Positions 7,746-15,511 of a DNA stretch of 33,506 nucleotides are shown piece after piece. The position numbers and the translations under genes are program-made. This stretch comes from an uncultured Sutterella sp. (GTDB lineage: Bacteria; Pseudomonadota; Gammaproteobacteria; Burkholderiales; Burkholderiaceae_F). Under the pieces are notes generated by a model, which worked only from the letters and a program-made list of their open reading frames with translations, was not told the DNA's origin and did no database searches. The stretch's first letter is position 1. Each line of letters starts with the position of its first letter. The stretch covers positions 1 to 33,506 of the forward strand of contig CASEFX010000005.1 in the NCBI GenBank assembly GCA_949287305.1. Direction: 5' to 3'.

Positions 7746-8735
7746 TCAGGCCTTCTTCGCGTGTTTGGCGGCGATTTTCTCGAGCATGCTCTCGGCCTCG
7801 CCCTCTTCACGCCAACCGTGGAAGATCGTGGCCATGACCGGGCCCGAGATGTTGTGCCAGAAGGAGAAGATCGCGGACGGGAGCGCGGCGAGCGGATTCG
7901 CGGCGAAGTGCACCATGGCGAGCGCGACGCCCAAACCGGAATTCTGCATGCCGACCTCGATCGCGAGGCACTTGCGCTTCGCAAGGTTCATGCCCGTGAA
8001 CTTGGCGAGGAGGTAGCCGATCAGCATGCCGAAACCGTTGTGCAGCACCACGACCGCGAAGACGAGGAGACCGGCGCTGGCGAGCTGGCCCGCCGAAGCC
8101 GCCACCACCGCGGCGACGATCAGAACGATCGCGACGACCGACACCAGAGGAAGGGCCGCGACAGCGACCTGGATGCGCTCGCCGAGGAGCTTGTGCAGAA
8201 GAACGCCCGCGGCAATCGGAACGAGCACGACCTGAACGATCGAGAGGAACATGCTCATCGGATCGACGGCCAGCCACTGGCTCGCAAAGAGGTACATGAG
8301 GGCGGGCGTAACGAAGGGCGCGAGAAGCGTCGTGCAGGACGTGATCGTGACGGAGAGCGCCACGTCGCCGCGCGCAAGGAAGGTCATCACGTTCGAAGCC
8401 GTGCCGCCCGGACAGCAGCCGACGAGCATCACGCCCACGGCGATGTCGGGCGGAAGATCAAAGGCGATGCAGAGCACGTAGGCGACGCTCGGCATGATGA
8501 TGAACTGTCCGAGGACGCCGATCAGCACGTCGCGGGGACGGCGGAAGACTTCGCGGAAGTCGTCCGGGGTGAGCGTCAGGCCCATCCCGAACATGACGAT
8601 GCCGAGCAATATCGTAATCCAGCCGCCCAGAGGCTTGCAGAGTTCGGGGAAAAGGTAGCCCACGATGCCGAATACGAGAACCCAAAGGGCGAATGTTTTG
8701 TTCACGAATCGACTGAGTGCTGCGAGCGCTTGCAT
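7746..8735 (-). CDS. Bile acid:sodium symporter (BASS) family transporter
   Basis: This is a 329-residue inner-membrane protein with about ten hydrophobic segments from residue 15 onward. Family hallmarks are VGCCPGGTASNVMTFLARG (the crossover motif around the Na+ sites), ALSVTITSCTTLLAPFVTP, and EVGMQNSGLGVALA in the second repeat half. Bacterial members move organic acids such as bile acids, pyruvate or pantoate-type compounds together with sodium. The substrate cannot be read from the sequence. The neighbour ilvD makes 2-oxoisovalerate, so a 2-oxo acid or ketopantoate is a reasonable guess, as in PanS-like members (inference). The ATG at 8735 was preferred over an upstream in-frame TTG at 9029 because GAGGAG sits 8 nt before it and the extra 98 residues are charged and unlike any family member. 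Confidence 0.9.
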   Translation of the reverse strand: MQALAALSRFVNKTFALWVLVFGIVGYLFPELCKPLGGWITILLGIVMFGMGLTLTPDDFREVFRRPRDVLIGVLGQFIIMPSVAYVLCIAFDLPPDIAVGVMLVGCCPGGTASNVMTFLARGDVALSVTITSCTTLLAPFVTPALMYLFASQWLAVDPMSMFLSIVQVVLVPIAAGVLLHKLLGERIQVAVAALPLVSVVAIVLIVAAVVAASAGQLASAGLLVFAVVVLHNGFGMLIGYLLAKFTGMNLAKRKCLAIEVGMQNSGLGVALAMVHFAANPLAALPSAIFSFWHNISGPVMATIFHGWREEGEAESMLEKIAAKHAKKA

Positions 8736-8765
8736 GATGAGTTCTCCTCGGCAAGGGACTTTCTT

Positions 8766-8833
8766 TTCGATCGGAGGCCGGAAAGGGCCGGCGCTGAGCC
8801 CGCCGGCGGAGGCTTCCCCGCGGTCCGATCGAA
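8766..8833 (-). promoter_or_regulatory. Structured 5' leader of the BASS transporter gene
   Basis: On the minus strand a perfect 10-bp stem (TTCGATCGGA / TCCGATCGAA; + coordinates 8824-8833 and 8766-8775) encloses 48 nt. Those 48 nt contain further stems, for example CGCCGGC/GCCGGCG and GCCGG/CCGGC. The closing stem ends 16 nt before the GAGGAG ribosome binding site. No T-run follows, so it is not a terminator. It matches no riboswitch class I know. Confidence 0.5.
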
Positions 8834-9110
8834 CGGTGAACGAAGGATTTTTCCGATCCGCCCCCGCGAAAGTCCGAACGAAGGCTGCGGGATCGAAGAA
8901 AACCGAATCTGAGGCGCGTCCGCGCAGATGCTTTTCTGCACGGCGCATTCTCCAAACTACGCGTTCTTGAAGTCGCACGAAAGACTTTTTCGCAACTTTT
9001 CCGAAATTTCTTCGGTTTCTCTGACGCAACGCGTCTTCCCTACGCGTCCCCTCCTAAGACATTTCGCATAGCGACCGTGCCCGTGGCCGACGGCCGACTT
9101 CGCCCGACGA
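8834..9110. other. Gene-free stretch, no assigned function
   Basis: This lies between the BASS leader and the DnaA-box cluster. Open frames here lack ribosome binding sites and family resemblance. The promoter for the BASS-ilvD unit must lie here or slightly further upstream, but I find no convincing -35/-10 pair on the minus strand. Confidence 0.4.
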
Positions 9111-9121
9111 ACCCGCGGCGT

Positions 9122-9438
9122 TCTTCCACAGAGTTGTCCAAATTGCACAATTTTTCAGCAAACTGTCGCGAGCGCAGAAAAAAGAAGGGGTTGCCGAGTT
9201 TCTCCACGAATTATCCACAGGGTTCCCCACCCGGCCCGTGAACAAGTGCCCTTCTCCCCGTTTTTCCACCGACTCCCCGAAAACGTCGTAAAACGGGGAA
9301 TTTGACCGCAAAATGACACCAACCCCTTGAAATTTCCGCCTTTAGAAGACCTTTATGCACCGTTTTGCGGGGTTTTCCGCACACGGTTTTCCACAAGCGA
9401 TGAAAGCCTTGCGTCTTTTGTGCACAGAGTTATCCACA
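9122..9438 (+). other. Cluster of DnaA-box-like 9-mers
   Basis: Three full matches to TTWTNCACA lie at 9211-9219 (TTATCCACA), 9387-9395 (TTTTCCACA) and 9430-9438 (TTATCCACA). One-mismatch copies lie at 9122-9130, 9262-9270, 9353-9361 and 9418-9426. All are in the same orientation. A-rich and T-rich stretches lie among them, for example around 9140-9155 and 9177-9190. No gene occupies the region. It could be a DnaA-titrating or regulatory site, or an origin-like element. Gene orientation argues against the main oriC. Confidence 0.55.
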
Positions 9439-9503
9439 AGCGGAGAGCTTTGCCGTTCCCGTCGGGATGAGGTCCTTTTTCGGTCTTTTCCGTCGGACTT
9501 TGC

Positions 9504-9509
9504 TACACT
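9504..9509 (+). promoter_or_regulatory. Possible lpxK -10 element
   Basis: TACACT preceded by TTTGC resembles a sigma-70 -10 element 63 bp before the lpxK start. No good -35 is visible 16-18 bp upstream. Confidence 0.35.
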
Positions 9510-9571
9510 CCTCATCTCTTTCTTCTCTCGGGAGCATTCCTCGCGCGGTCCGTCCGTGCGGCACCCACACC

Positions 9572-10621
9572 ATGAGCGCACAAATAGAAGCCTGGCTCCA
9601 TCGAACCTGGTCCCACCGGGGACTCGTTCCGATTCTCCTTTCTCCTCTTTCTCTCGTTTTTCGCGCGGTGAGCGAATGGAAGCGCCGCAAGAGCGTCGCC
9701 AAGAGCGTTCCCGTTCCCGTGGTGGTCGTAGGCAACATCTACGTGGGCGGCACGGGGAAGACCCCCGTCACGATCGCGCTCGTGCGGGCGCTCCGAGAAA
9801 TGGGCTGGACGCCGGGCGTCATCTCCCGCGGCTACGGCCGCTCCGAAGACGACGTTCGTCTCGTGACGCCCAACGCCGACGCGATGCTCACCGGAGACGA
9901 ACCGCTTCTCATCGCGCAGGAAACGAAGGCCCCCGTCGCGGTCTCCCGCTACCGCTACCGCGCCGCGCAAAAGCTCCTTGAAATCCACCCGGAAGTGGAC
10001 CTCATCATCAGCGACGACGGTCTGCAGCACCACGCGCTTGCGCGCGACTTCGAAATCGCCGTCGTGGGCGCACGGGGCCTCGGCAACGGCTGGGTCCTCC
10101 CGGCGGGCCCGCTTCGCGAATCGCCCGCCCGCCTCGACACGGTCGACGCAATCGTCCTCAACACCCCGAACGAAACGATCGTCACGAGCCGCACGCCGCG
10201 CTTTGCCGCGTCAAGCTGCTTTGACGTCTGCCGTCAGCTCGCCACGGGTGCGACCGCGGGCATCGACGAACTCTCCGCGCGGCTCGCCGCCTCGAAGGGC
10301 AAAGCCCTCGCCGCCGCGGGGATCGCTTCGCCCGGACGGTTCTTTGCGATGATCCGCGCCCACGACATCGAGCCCGAAGAGCTGCCGCTCCCCGACCACT
10401 ACGACTTCGCGAAGAACCCCTTCGTCGGACGCGAAGCGGACCTCATCCTCATCACCGGAAAGGACGCCGTCAAATGCGCGCGGCATCCGGAACTCGCCAA
10501 GGACGAGCGCATCTGGGTGGTGGGGCTGGAATTGAAGCTCGACGACTATCTGATTGAACTCATTGACGAGCGCTGCCGTCAAAAGGCCGCGCCCCACACC
10601 AAGAAGGAATCGGCATCGTGA
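9572..10621 (+). CDS. lpxK: Tetraacyldisaccharide 4'-kinase
   Basis: LpxK phosphorylates the 4' position of the lipid A disaccharide at the inner face of the cytoplasmic membrane, using ATP. The P-loop GNIYVGGTGKTP at residues 54-65 and the SDDGLQHHAL motif are the two best-known LpxK signatures. The hydrophobic N terminus with LVPILLSPLSLVFRAV (18-33) is the membrane-associated helix. The length, 349 residues, is normal. An in-frame ATG further upstream at 9467 would add 35 residues. I chose the ATG at 9572 because MSAQIEAWLHRTW starts like family members. The gene overlaps the next one by GTGA. The lpxK-Trm112-kdsB order is conserved in proteobacteria. The usual upstream partners (msbA or exbB/exbD) are missing here. 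Confidence 0.96.
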   Translation: MSAQIEAWLHRTWSHRGLVPILLSPLSLVFRAVSEWKRRKSVAKSVPVPVVVVGNIYVGGTGKTPVTIALVRALREMGWTPGVISRGYGRSEDDVRLVTPNADAMLTGDEPLLIAQETKAPVAVSRYRYRAAQKLLEIHPEVDLIISDDGLQHHALARDFEIAVVGARGLGNGWVLPAGPLRESPARLDTVDAIVLNTPNETIVTSRTPRFAASSCFDVCRQLATGATAGIDELSARLAASKGKALAAAGIASPGRFFAMIRAHDIEPEELPLPDHYDFAKNPFVGREADLILITGKDAVKCARHPELAKDERIWVVGLELKLDDYLIELIDERCRQKAAPHTKKESAS

Positions 10622-10836
10622 CGCAACCCATCCCCGAATATCTCGTCTGTCCCGTCTGCAAGGGCCCGCTCGCCGCGGGTGCCGAAGGAAAGGAACTTCT
10701 CTGCCCGCGCTGCGCGCTCGCCTATGAAGTGCGCGGAGGCATTCCCGTCATGATCGCCGAGCGCGCCCGCAAGCTCTCGGACGAAGAAGTCCGAGCTCTG
10801 AAGGAGCGCCTCAAGGTCGAAGGAGGTGCGCGATGA
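10618..10836 (+). CDS. Trm112 family zinc-ribbon-like protein (YcaR type)
   Basis: A 72-residue protein of the Trm112/YcaR (UPF0434) group. It carries CPVCKGPL at residues 11-18 and CPRCALAYEVRGGIPVMI at 29-46, so two CxxC pairs suited to zinc binding. The eukaryotic relatives activate methyltransferases. In bacteria the small protein is almost always encoded beside kdsB, but its role is not established. The GTG start overlaps the lpxK stop (GTGA) with AAGGAA at 10604-10609 as ribosome binding site. Its own stop overlaps the kdsB start (ATGA), so the three genes are translationally coupled. The C terminus is a charged helix. Confidence 0.93.
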   Translation: MTQPIPEYLVCPVCKGPLAAGAEGKELLCPRCALAYEVRGGIPVMIAERARKLSDEEVRALKERLKVEGGAR

Positions 10837-11600
10837 GCTTTGTCATCCTCATTCCGGCGCGCATGAAGTCGACGCGCCTTCCCAACAAGCCCATGGCCGA
10901 CATCGAGGGTCTCCCCATGATCGTACGCGTCGCCGAACGCGGCCGCGCCGCCGGGGCCGACCGCGTGGTGGTGGCGACCGACCATGAAGACATCGAGCGC
11001 GTCTGCCGCGAGCACGGCGTCGAAGTCGTCATGACGAGCGCCTCGCACCCGACGGGCACCGACCGCCTCGCCGAAACCGTTTCGAAACTCGGCCTCGCCG
11101 ACGACGAAATCGTCGTGAATCTGCAGGGGGACGAACCCCTCATGCCGGTCGACGTCATGCAGCGCGTCGCGACCCTTCTCGCCGAACACCCCGACTGGGC
11201 CATGACGACCGCCGCCCACACGATGAAGGACGTCGAGGACTTCCTCAACCCGAACGTCGTGAAGGTGACCTGCGACGTCAACGGCAAGGCCCTCACCTTC
11301 TCGCGCGCTCCGATTCCGTGGCCCCGCGACCATTTCCGCGAAACGAAGGCGTCGCTCCCCGAAGGCTTTGAAGCGCTGCACCACCTCGGGCTCTACGCCT
11401 ACCGCGTCGCCTTCCTCAAGGCTTTCCCGACTTTGAAGCAGGCGCCGATCGAAAAGTTCGAGAGCCTCGAGCAGTTGCGCGCCCTCTATTACGGCTATGA
11501 AATCGGCGTTCTGACGCTCGACGCGGCGCTTCCCGCCGGGGTCGACACCGAAGCCGACCTCGAGCGCGTGCGCGCAATCTATCGGGCCAACGCCGCCTGA
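10833..11600 (+). CDS. kdsB: 3-deoxy-manno-octulosonate cytidylyltransferase (CMP-KDO synthetase)
   Basis: The enzyme activates KDO with CTP to give CMP-KDO, the donor for the inner core of lipopolysaccharide. The N-terminal nucleotidyltransferase signature IPARMKSTRLPNKPMADI (residues 6-23) is followed by VVATDHEDI, HPTGTDRLAE and NLQGDEPLMP, all typical of KdsB. The later AFLKAF, LEQLRALYYGYEIGV and GVDTEADLERV segments match the dimerisation end of the family. At 255 residues it is of standard size. An excellent ribosome binding site (AAGGAGGT at 10820-10827) lies inside the previous gene. A terminator at 11646-11678 ends the lpxK-kdsB unit. Confidence 0.97.
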   Translation: MSFVILIPARMKSTRLPNKPMADIEGLPMIVRVAERGRAAGADRVVVATDHEDIERVCREHGVEVVMTSASHPTGTDRLAETVSKLGLADDEIVVNLQGDEPLMPVDVMQRVATLLAEHPDWAMTTAAHTMKDVEDFLNPNVVKVTCDVNGKALTFSRAPIPWPRDHFRETKASLPEGFEALHHLGLYAYRVAFLKAFPTLKQAPIEKFESLEQLRALYYGYEIGVLTLDAALPAGVDTEADLERVRAIYRANAA

Positions 11601-11645
11601 CTTTGTGCGTCAGCCGCACGGCTCTTTGCGCCGCAGAAAAGATTT

Positions 11646-11678
11646 CGGTCCGATCGATGATCGGACCGTCTTCTTTTT
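11646..11678 (+). terminator. Terminator of the lpxK-kdsB unit
   Basis: A 10-bp stem, CGGTCCGATC at 11646-11655 with GATCGGACCG at 11659-11668, has a 3-nt loop and is followed by TCTTCTTTTT. Confidence 0.85.
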
Positions 11679-11694
11679 CCGTCCCCGAACAGGC

Positions 11695-11700
11695 TACAAT
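11695..11700 (+). promoter_or_regulatory. adk -10 element
   Basis: TACAAT lies 81 bp upstream of the adk start and after the kdsB terminator. The -35 is weak (TTCTTT at 11671-11676, 18-bp spacer). The stretch between it and adk contains no other gene. Confidence 0.45.
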
Positions 11701-11733
11701 TTTCACCAAGACGTTTCGGCGAGCGTTTTTTGA

Positions 11734-12435
<702 letters not shown>

Positions 12436-12456
12436 CCTCCCGAAGAGCTTCGAGCG

Positions 12457-12493
12457 GCGCCCGTTTCCCGAAAGGAAGCGGGCGCTTTCTTTT
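12457..12493 (+). terminator. adk terminator
   Basis: GCGCCCGTTTCC at 12457-12468 pairs with 12474-12485 (one G:T wobble) around a 5-nt loop, followed by TTTCTTTT. Confidence 0.85.
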
Positions 12494-12538
12494 GCCCGAA
12501 ACCTCGGAATTTGGTTGCAACTTCTTTCATCCCCTCCG

Positions 12539-12593
12539 TTGCGCGGACCGTCGGTACGGTCCACAATCAGGGAGTACGTATCTTCTTCGGAGA
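12539..12593 (+). promoter_or_regulatory. Promoter of the lipoprotein gene with a dyad in the spacer
   Basis: TTGCGC at 12539-12544 and CACAAT at 12562-12567 are separated by exactly 17 bp. The spacer is filled by a perfect dyad, GGACCGT (12545-12551) and ACGGTCC (12556-12562), a plausible operator. CGGAGA at 12588-12593 is the ribosome binding site. Confidence 0.5.
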
Positions 12594-12601
12594 TTCCACT
12601 C

Positions 12602-13795
12602 ATGCGTTTTCCCCTCCTTCTGAGCCTCATCGTGCCGACCTTCCTCGTCGGCTGCGCAGGCACCCAGCCCCCGGAACTCCTCCCGGGCACGATCACCTCG
12701 GCCCGGGGCGTCGAGATGAAAGTCGAAGGCGACGGCAAGGCCCAAAAGGAAGAAAAGAAGAAGACCGAACCCGAACTCATCGCGCAGACGACGCTCGCCG
12801 CCTTCCGCGGGGCCGGGGTCGTCTACTTCGACGACAACCGCGCAAGCCGCATGTTCGTCACCAAACGCGACAAGAAGGGCCGCTGGATCGTGGAAGAGGA
12901 ATTCACCGAAAACACGCCCCACGGCTTCACCTGGGGAACGGGCGCGGCGCACCTCCTGAAGGACGGCAAGCGCCTCCCTCTCGAGAAGGAGAGCGCCAAG
13001 TGGCTCGTCGAGGAAAAGGACGGGACGGTGTCGCTCGTTTGGGATAAGCAGCCCATGAAGCTCAACATCAAGGTGACGGCCTGGGACGTCTCGGGCCTGC
13101 CCATGAAGCCCTTCCTTCGCACCCGCTTCGGAACGCCCTCGCGCGCGTCCTACTTCGCCGGGGACGCGCTCTTTCCCTACGGGAGCGTCGCTTACGTGGC
13201 GGAACTGAGGACCTTTGAGGACGCCGTGATCGTCCCCTCGCGCCGCGCCTTTACGGGTAGCGACACGATCGCGAACTTCATCAAGCGCTTCAACGACAAG
13301 ACCCCCTACTGTCTTCGCTACGTGCCGGGGAAGGACCGCTCGCCCATGGGCTTTCGCTTCACGAGCGCCCGAAACGCCAAGTCGGGCGAGGCCGTCCTCT
13401 ACGACGTGAAGAAGGGCACGATCTTCTGCGCGCGCGCAAACGACGACGAGCGCGGCGACGCCGACTGGAAGGTCGAGACCGTGAACGGCACGAAGGTCCT
13501 CGTCATGGACTTCCCGCGCCGCGCCAAGCCAGAAGACTACGGCATCCCCTCTTCGATGAAGGACGCGCTCTTCGTGGCCTTCGCCGAAGAAAAGAGCGCG
13601 CAGAAGAAGGGCCGCCGTACGAGAACCGTGACCCGCGTCGTTCCGGCCGCCGTCTGGCGCGCGGACGAACCCATCACGGACCTGCAGTACCGCTTCAACG
13701 GCAAGGCCGCGCAGGCGCTCGAATACATCTTCGAAGCCTCGCGCGAACGCCGCGAAGCCTGGGAGGCGAAGGGCCGGGCCGCCTCCAAGAAATAA
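12602..13795 (+). CDS. Putative lipoprotein of unknown function
   Basis: I do not recognise the family. The 397-residue product starts with a short lipoprotein signal: a hydrophobic stretch LLLSLIVPTFLVG, then Cys18 in the lipobox LVGC. It should therefore be lipid-anchored, probably to the outer membrane, facing the periplasm. The mature part begins with a charged Lys/Glu-rich linker (about 40-60), then a mixed alpha/beta composition with many Trp and Lys and no obvious repeats or catalytic motif. The ATG at 12602 was chosen over an upstream in-frame start because it alone gives a signal peptide and a ribosome binding site. Strong terminators on both sides and its own promoter indicate an independent transcription unit. 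It could be a cell-envelope structural or sensing protein (guess). Confidence 0.8.
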   Translation: MRFPLLLSLIVPTFLVGCAGTQPPELLPGTITSARGVEMKVEGDGKAQKEEKKKTEPELIAQTTLAAFRGAGVVYFDDNRASRMFVTKRDKKGRWIVEEEFTENTPHGFTWGTGAAHLLKDGKRLPLEKESAKWLVEEKDGTVSLVWDKQPMKLNIKVTAWDVSGLPMKPFLRTRFGTPSRASYFAGDALFPYGSVAYVAELRTFEDAVIVPSRRAFTGSDTIANFIKRFNDKTPYCLRYVPGKDRSPMGFRFTSARNAKSGEAVLYDVKKGTIFCARANDDERGDADWKVETVNGTKVLVMDFPRRAKPEDYGIPSSMKDALFVAFAEEKSAQKKGRRTRTVTRVVPAAVWRADEPITDLQYRFNGKAAQALEYIFEASRERREAWEAKGRAASKK

Positions 13796-13838
13796 GGCCC
13801 CGTTTTCCCGCGACCCCTGACAATCCATGAACCCGACG

Positions 13839-13879
13839 CTTCGGACGGCGGCATCGAGACCGCCGTCCGAAGTGTTTTT
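13839..13879 (+). terminator. Terminator of the lipoprotein gene
   Basis: A perfect 13-bp stem, CTTCGGACGGCGG at 13839-13851 with 13860-13872, and an 8-nt loop are followed by TGTTTTT. It lies only 22 bp before the next start codon, so it might also act in the leader of that gene. Confidence 0.85.
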
Positions 13880-13900
13880 CTCAAAGGACAAGACGAAAAA

Positions 13901-14320
13901 ATGGACGTTTTGAAAAAAGCCCTGGCATTCCTGCGCGAACACAACGAAGCGGCCTTCGCCACCGTGGAGGACGGCAAACCCAAGATTCGCGTATTTCAGA
14001 TCATGCGCATTGAAGGCGAGACCCTCTACTTCGCCACGGCGCCCCATAAAGAGGTCTACCGTCAGTTGCAGGCGAACCCGAACGTGGAGATCCTCGCCAT
14101 GGCCGGGAACCTTTCGGTGCGCGTGACGGGCCGCGCGGTCTTCGACGTGCCCGATTCGATCGCGCGCGAAATCTACGCGGAAAACCCGGTTCTCCCGCGC
14201 CTTTACAAGGCCTACTCGGACCTCGCCTACTTCCGCCTTCCGATCGAGAAGCTCGACTACTACGACCTCACGCCCACGCCGCCGCTTTTCGAACACTTCG
14301 AGTGCGAAGCGGCGCACTGA
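13901..14320 (+). CDS. Pyridoxamine 5'-phosphate oxidase-like flavin-fold protein
   Basis: The 139-residue protein has the split-barrel flavin-binding pattern of the pyridoxamine 5'-phosphate oxidase-like superfamily. It starts with an N-terminal helix, then AFATVEDGKPKIRVFQIMRI (residues 18-37), LYFATAPHKEVYRQL, NVEILAM and LSVRVTGRAVF. Members bind FMN or a related flavin and reduce small molecules; some are linked to nitroimidazole inactivation. It is too short to be PdxH, and I cannot name the substrate. The ATG at 13901 has AAAGGA at 13883-13888. No clear promoter exists between the previous terminator and the gene, so transcription may depend on readthrough or on a weak site before the hairpin. 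Confidence 0.85.
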   Translation: MDVLKKALAFLREHNEAAFATVEDGKPKIRVFQIMRIEGETLYFATAPHKEVYRQLQANPNVEILAMAGNLSVRVTGRAVFDVPDSIAREIYAENPVLPRLYKAYSDLAYFRLPIEKLDYYDLTPTPPLFEHFECEAAH

Positions 14321-14338
14321 GCACGAACCCGAATGCAG

Positions 14339-14373
14339 AAAAGGGAGATCCCCGCGAGGAGGTCTCCCTTTTT
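14339..14373. terminator. Terminator at the convergent end of the flavin-fold gene and the esterase gene
   Basis: AAAAGGGAGA at 14339-14348 pairs with TCTCCCTTTT at 14363-14372. It has A residues on one side and T residues on the other, so it can serve both strands. A second hairpin (CTCGTTACGA at 14388-14397 with TCGTAGCGAG at 14404-14413, one G:T) follows. No gene lies in 14321-14427. Confidence 0.8.
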
Positions 14374-14427
14374 CCGTTACGACTTTTCTCGTTACGAGGA
14401 TTTTCGTAGCGAGTCGTTCGGTTTTTC

Positions 14428-15477
14428 TCAGAGCGTGCCCGCCTTATCGGCGGTCTTTTCCGCACGCTTTTCGACGGGCGTCACGGGCCCGAGCTTTTCC
14501 GTGAACCACGCCGTCACTTCGCGGATGACGGGTTCCTGATACCAGACGAGGTCGCCGTGACCGGCACCCTCGACGAGGCGGTAGCGAACGTCCGTCCCGG
14601 CCTTTCTAAGGGCTTCGAACATATGTGCGCTCTGCATGGGGCTCACGAGCTTGTCGTCGGTGCCGTGCCAGAGGAAAAACGGCGGTTCCTTGCCGTCCAC
14701 GTGTCCGAGGGGGCTTGCCGCCATGGCCTTTTCCTTGTCGGCGAGGATGCTCATGCCGGGGAAGTCGCGGAAGGCCGCGCCGTGCACGAGAAGCGCCTCG
14801 GTGACGGCGGGCGAGGCGTGGACCTTGGCGTCCGCTTCGCCGAGACCTTCGCCGATCGTCATGAGATCCGAAATCCCGTAGAAGGACACCACGGCCGAAA
14901 CGTCGGAGGATTCTTCAAGAAAGTCGCCCTTGTCCCAGCCCTTTTCACCCGAGGTGGCGCCGAGCATCTCGACGAGGTAGCCCCCGGCCGAGTCGCCGAG
15001 AACGCCGATGCGGTCGGGATCGATCCCGAGCTCGTCGGCGTGCGCGCGAAGATAGCGCACCGCGGCCTTGCCGTCTTCGAGGAGCGCCGGGAAGCGGTTC
15101 GGGACGGTGCGGTATTCGGCCGCCGCGACGACGAAGCCCGCGCGTGCGAGCGCATAGCGCATTTCGGTGAACTTCTCGTGGTCGGCCGAGGTGAAGCCGC
15201 CGCCCGGGAAGTAGACGACCGCGGGCTTTTTCTCCTTCGTTCTCGGAATCATGAGCGTCATGCGAAGCTGACGCGCGGCTCGCAGGCTCTTCACCTGGTG
15301 ATAGACGATCCCGGAGATCGTGTCGATCTGGCCGTCCGTGACCGTGACGCGCATCATTTCCGCACCTTCGGTCCACCCCATCGGATGTCCGGACTCGGCG
15401 GCCGAGACCGCCGTCACGCCGCCCGCAAGGGCGAGGCTCGCCGCGAGGGCGGCGCATCGAGTCGAAATCTTCCTCAT
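14428..15477 (-). CDS. Secreted alpha/beta hydrolase (carboxylesterase/lipase type)
   Basis: The 349-residue protein begins with a Sec signal peptide (hydrophobic core at residues 8-24, cleavage likely after VSA at 24-26), so it acts in the periplasm or outside. The alpha/beta hydrolase fold is clear. An oxyanion-hole motif FPGGG lies at 90-94. The nucleophile elbow GDSAGG has Ser163, the acid is Asp275 in HGTDDKLVS, and the catalytic His307 is in GAGHGD. This layout fits the hormone-sensitive-lipase / BD-FAE-like esterases that cut short acyl or feruloyl-type esters. The true substrate is unknown. The ATG at 15477 was preferred over a TTG four codons earlier because GGAGAA just upstream is its ribosome binding site. 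It is 34 bp downstream of dusA on the same strand. Confidence 0.88.
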   Translation of the reverse strand: MRKISTRCAALAASLALAGGVTAVSAAESGHPMGWTEGAEMMRVTVTDGQIDTISGIVYHQVKSLRAARQLRMTLMIPRTKEKKPAVVYFPGGGFTSADHEKFTEMRYALARAGFVVAAAEYRTVPNRFPALLEDGKAAVRYLRAHADELGIDPDRIGVLGDSAGGYLVEMLGATSGEKGWDKGDFLEESSDVSAVVSFYGISDLMTIGEGLGEADAKVHASPAVTEALLVHGAAFRDFPGMSILADKEKAMAASPLGHVDGKEPPFFLWHGTDDKLVSPMQSAHMFEALRKAGTDVRYRLVEGAGHGDLVWYQEPVIREVTAWFTEKLGPVTPVEKRAEKTADKAGTL

Positions 15478-15511
15478 TGCTTTCTCCAACTATTTTCTGC
15501 GAAGTGTCCGT

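Noticed and set aside
8736..9029. N-terminal extension of the BASS transporter from a TTG at 9029
   Set aside because: The 98 extra residues are charged and not membrane-like, and a strong ribosome binding site supports the ATG at 8735.
9122..9438. The DnaA-box cluster as the main chromosomal origin oriC
   Set aside because: dnaA, dnaN, gyrB, rpmH and mnmG are absent. The nearby rRNA, infB and nusA genes on the minus strand would be head-on to a fork leaving from here. Kept only as an origin-like or titration site.
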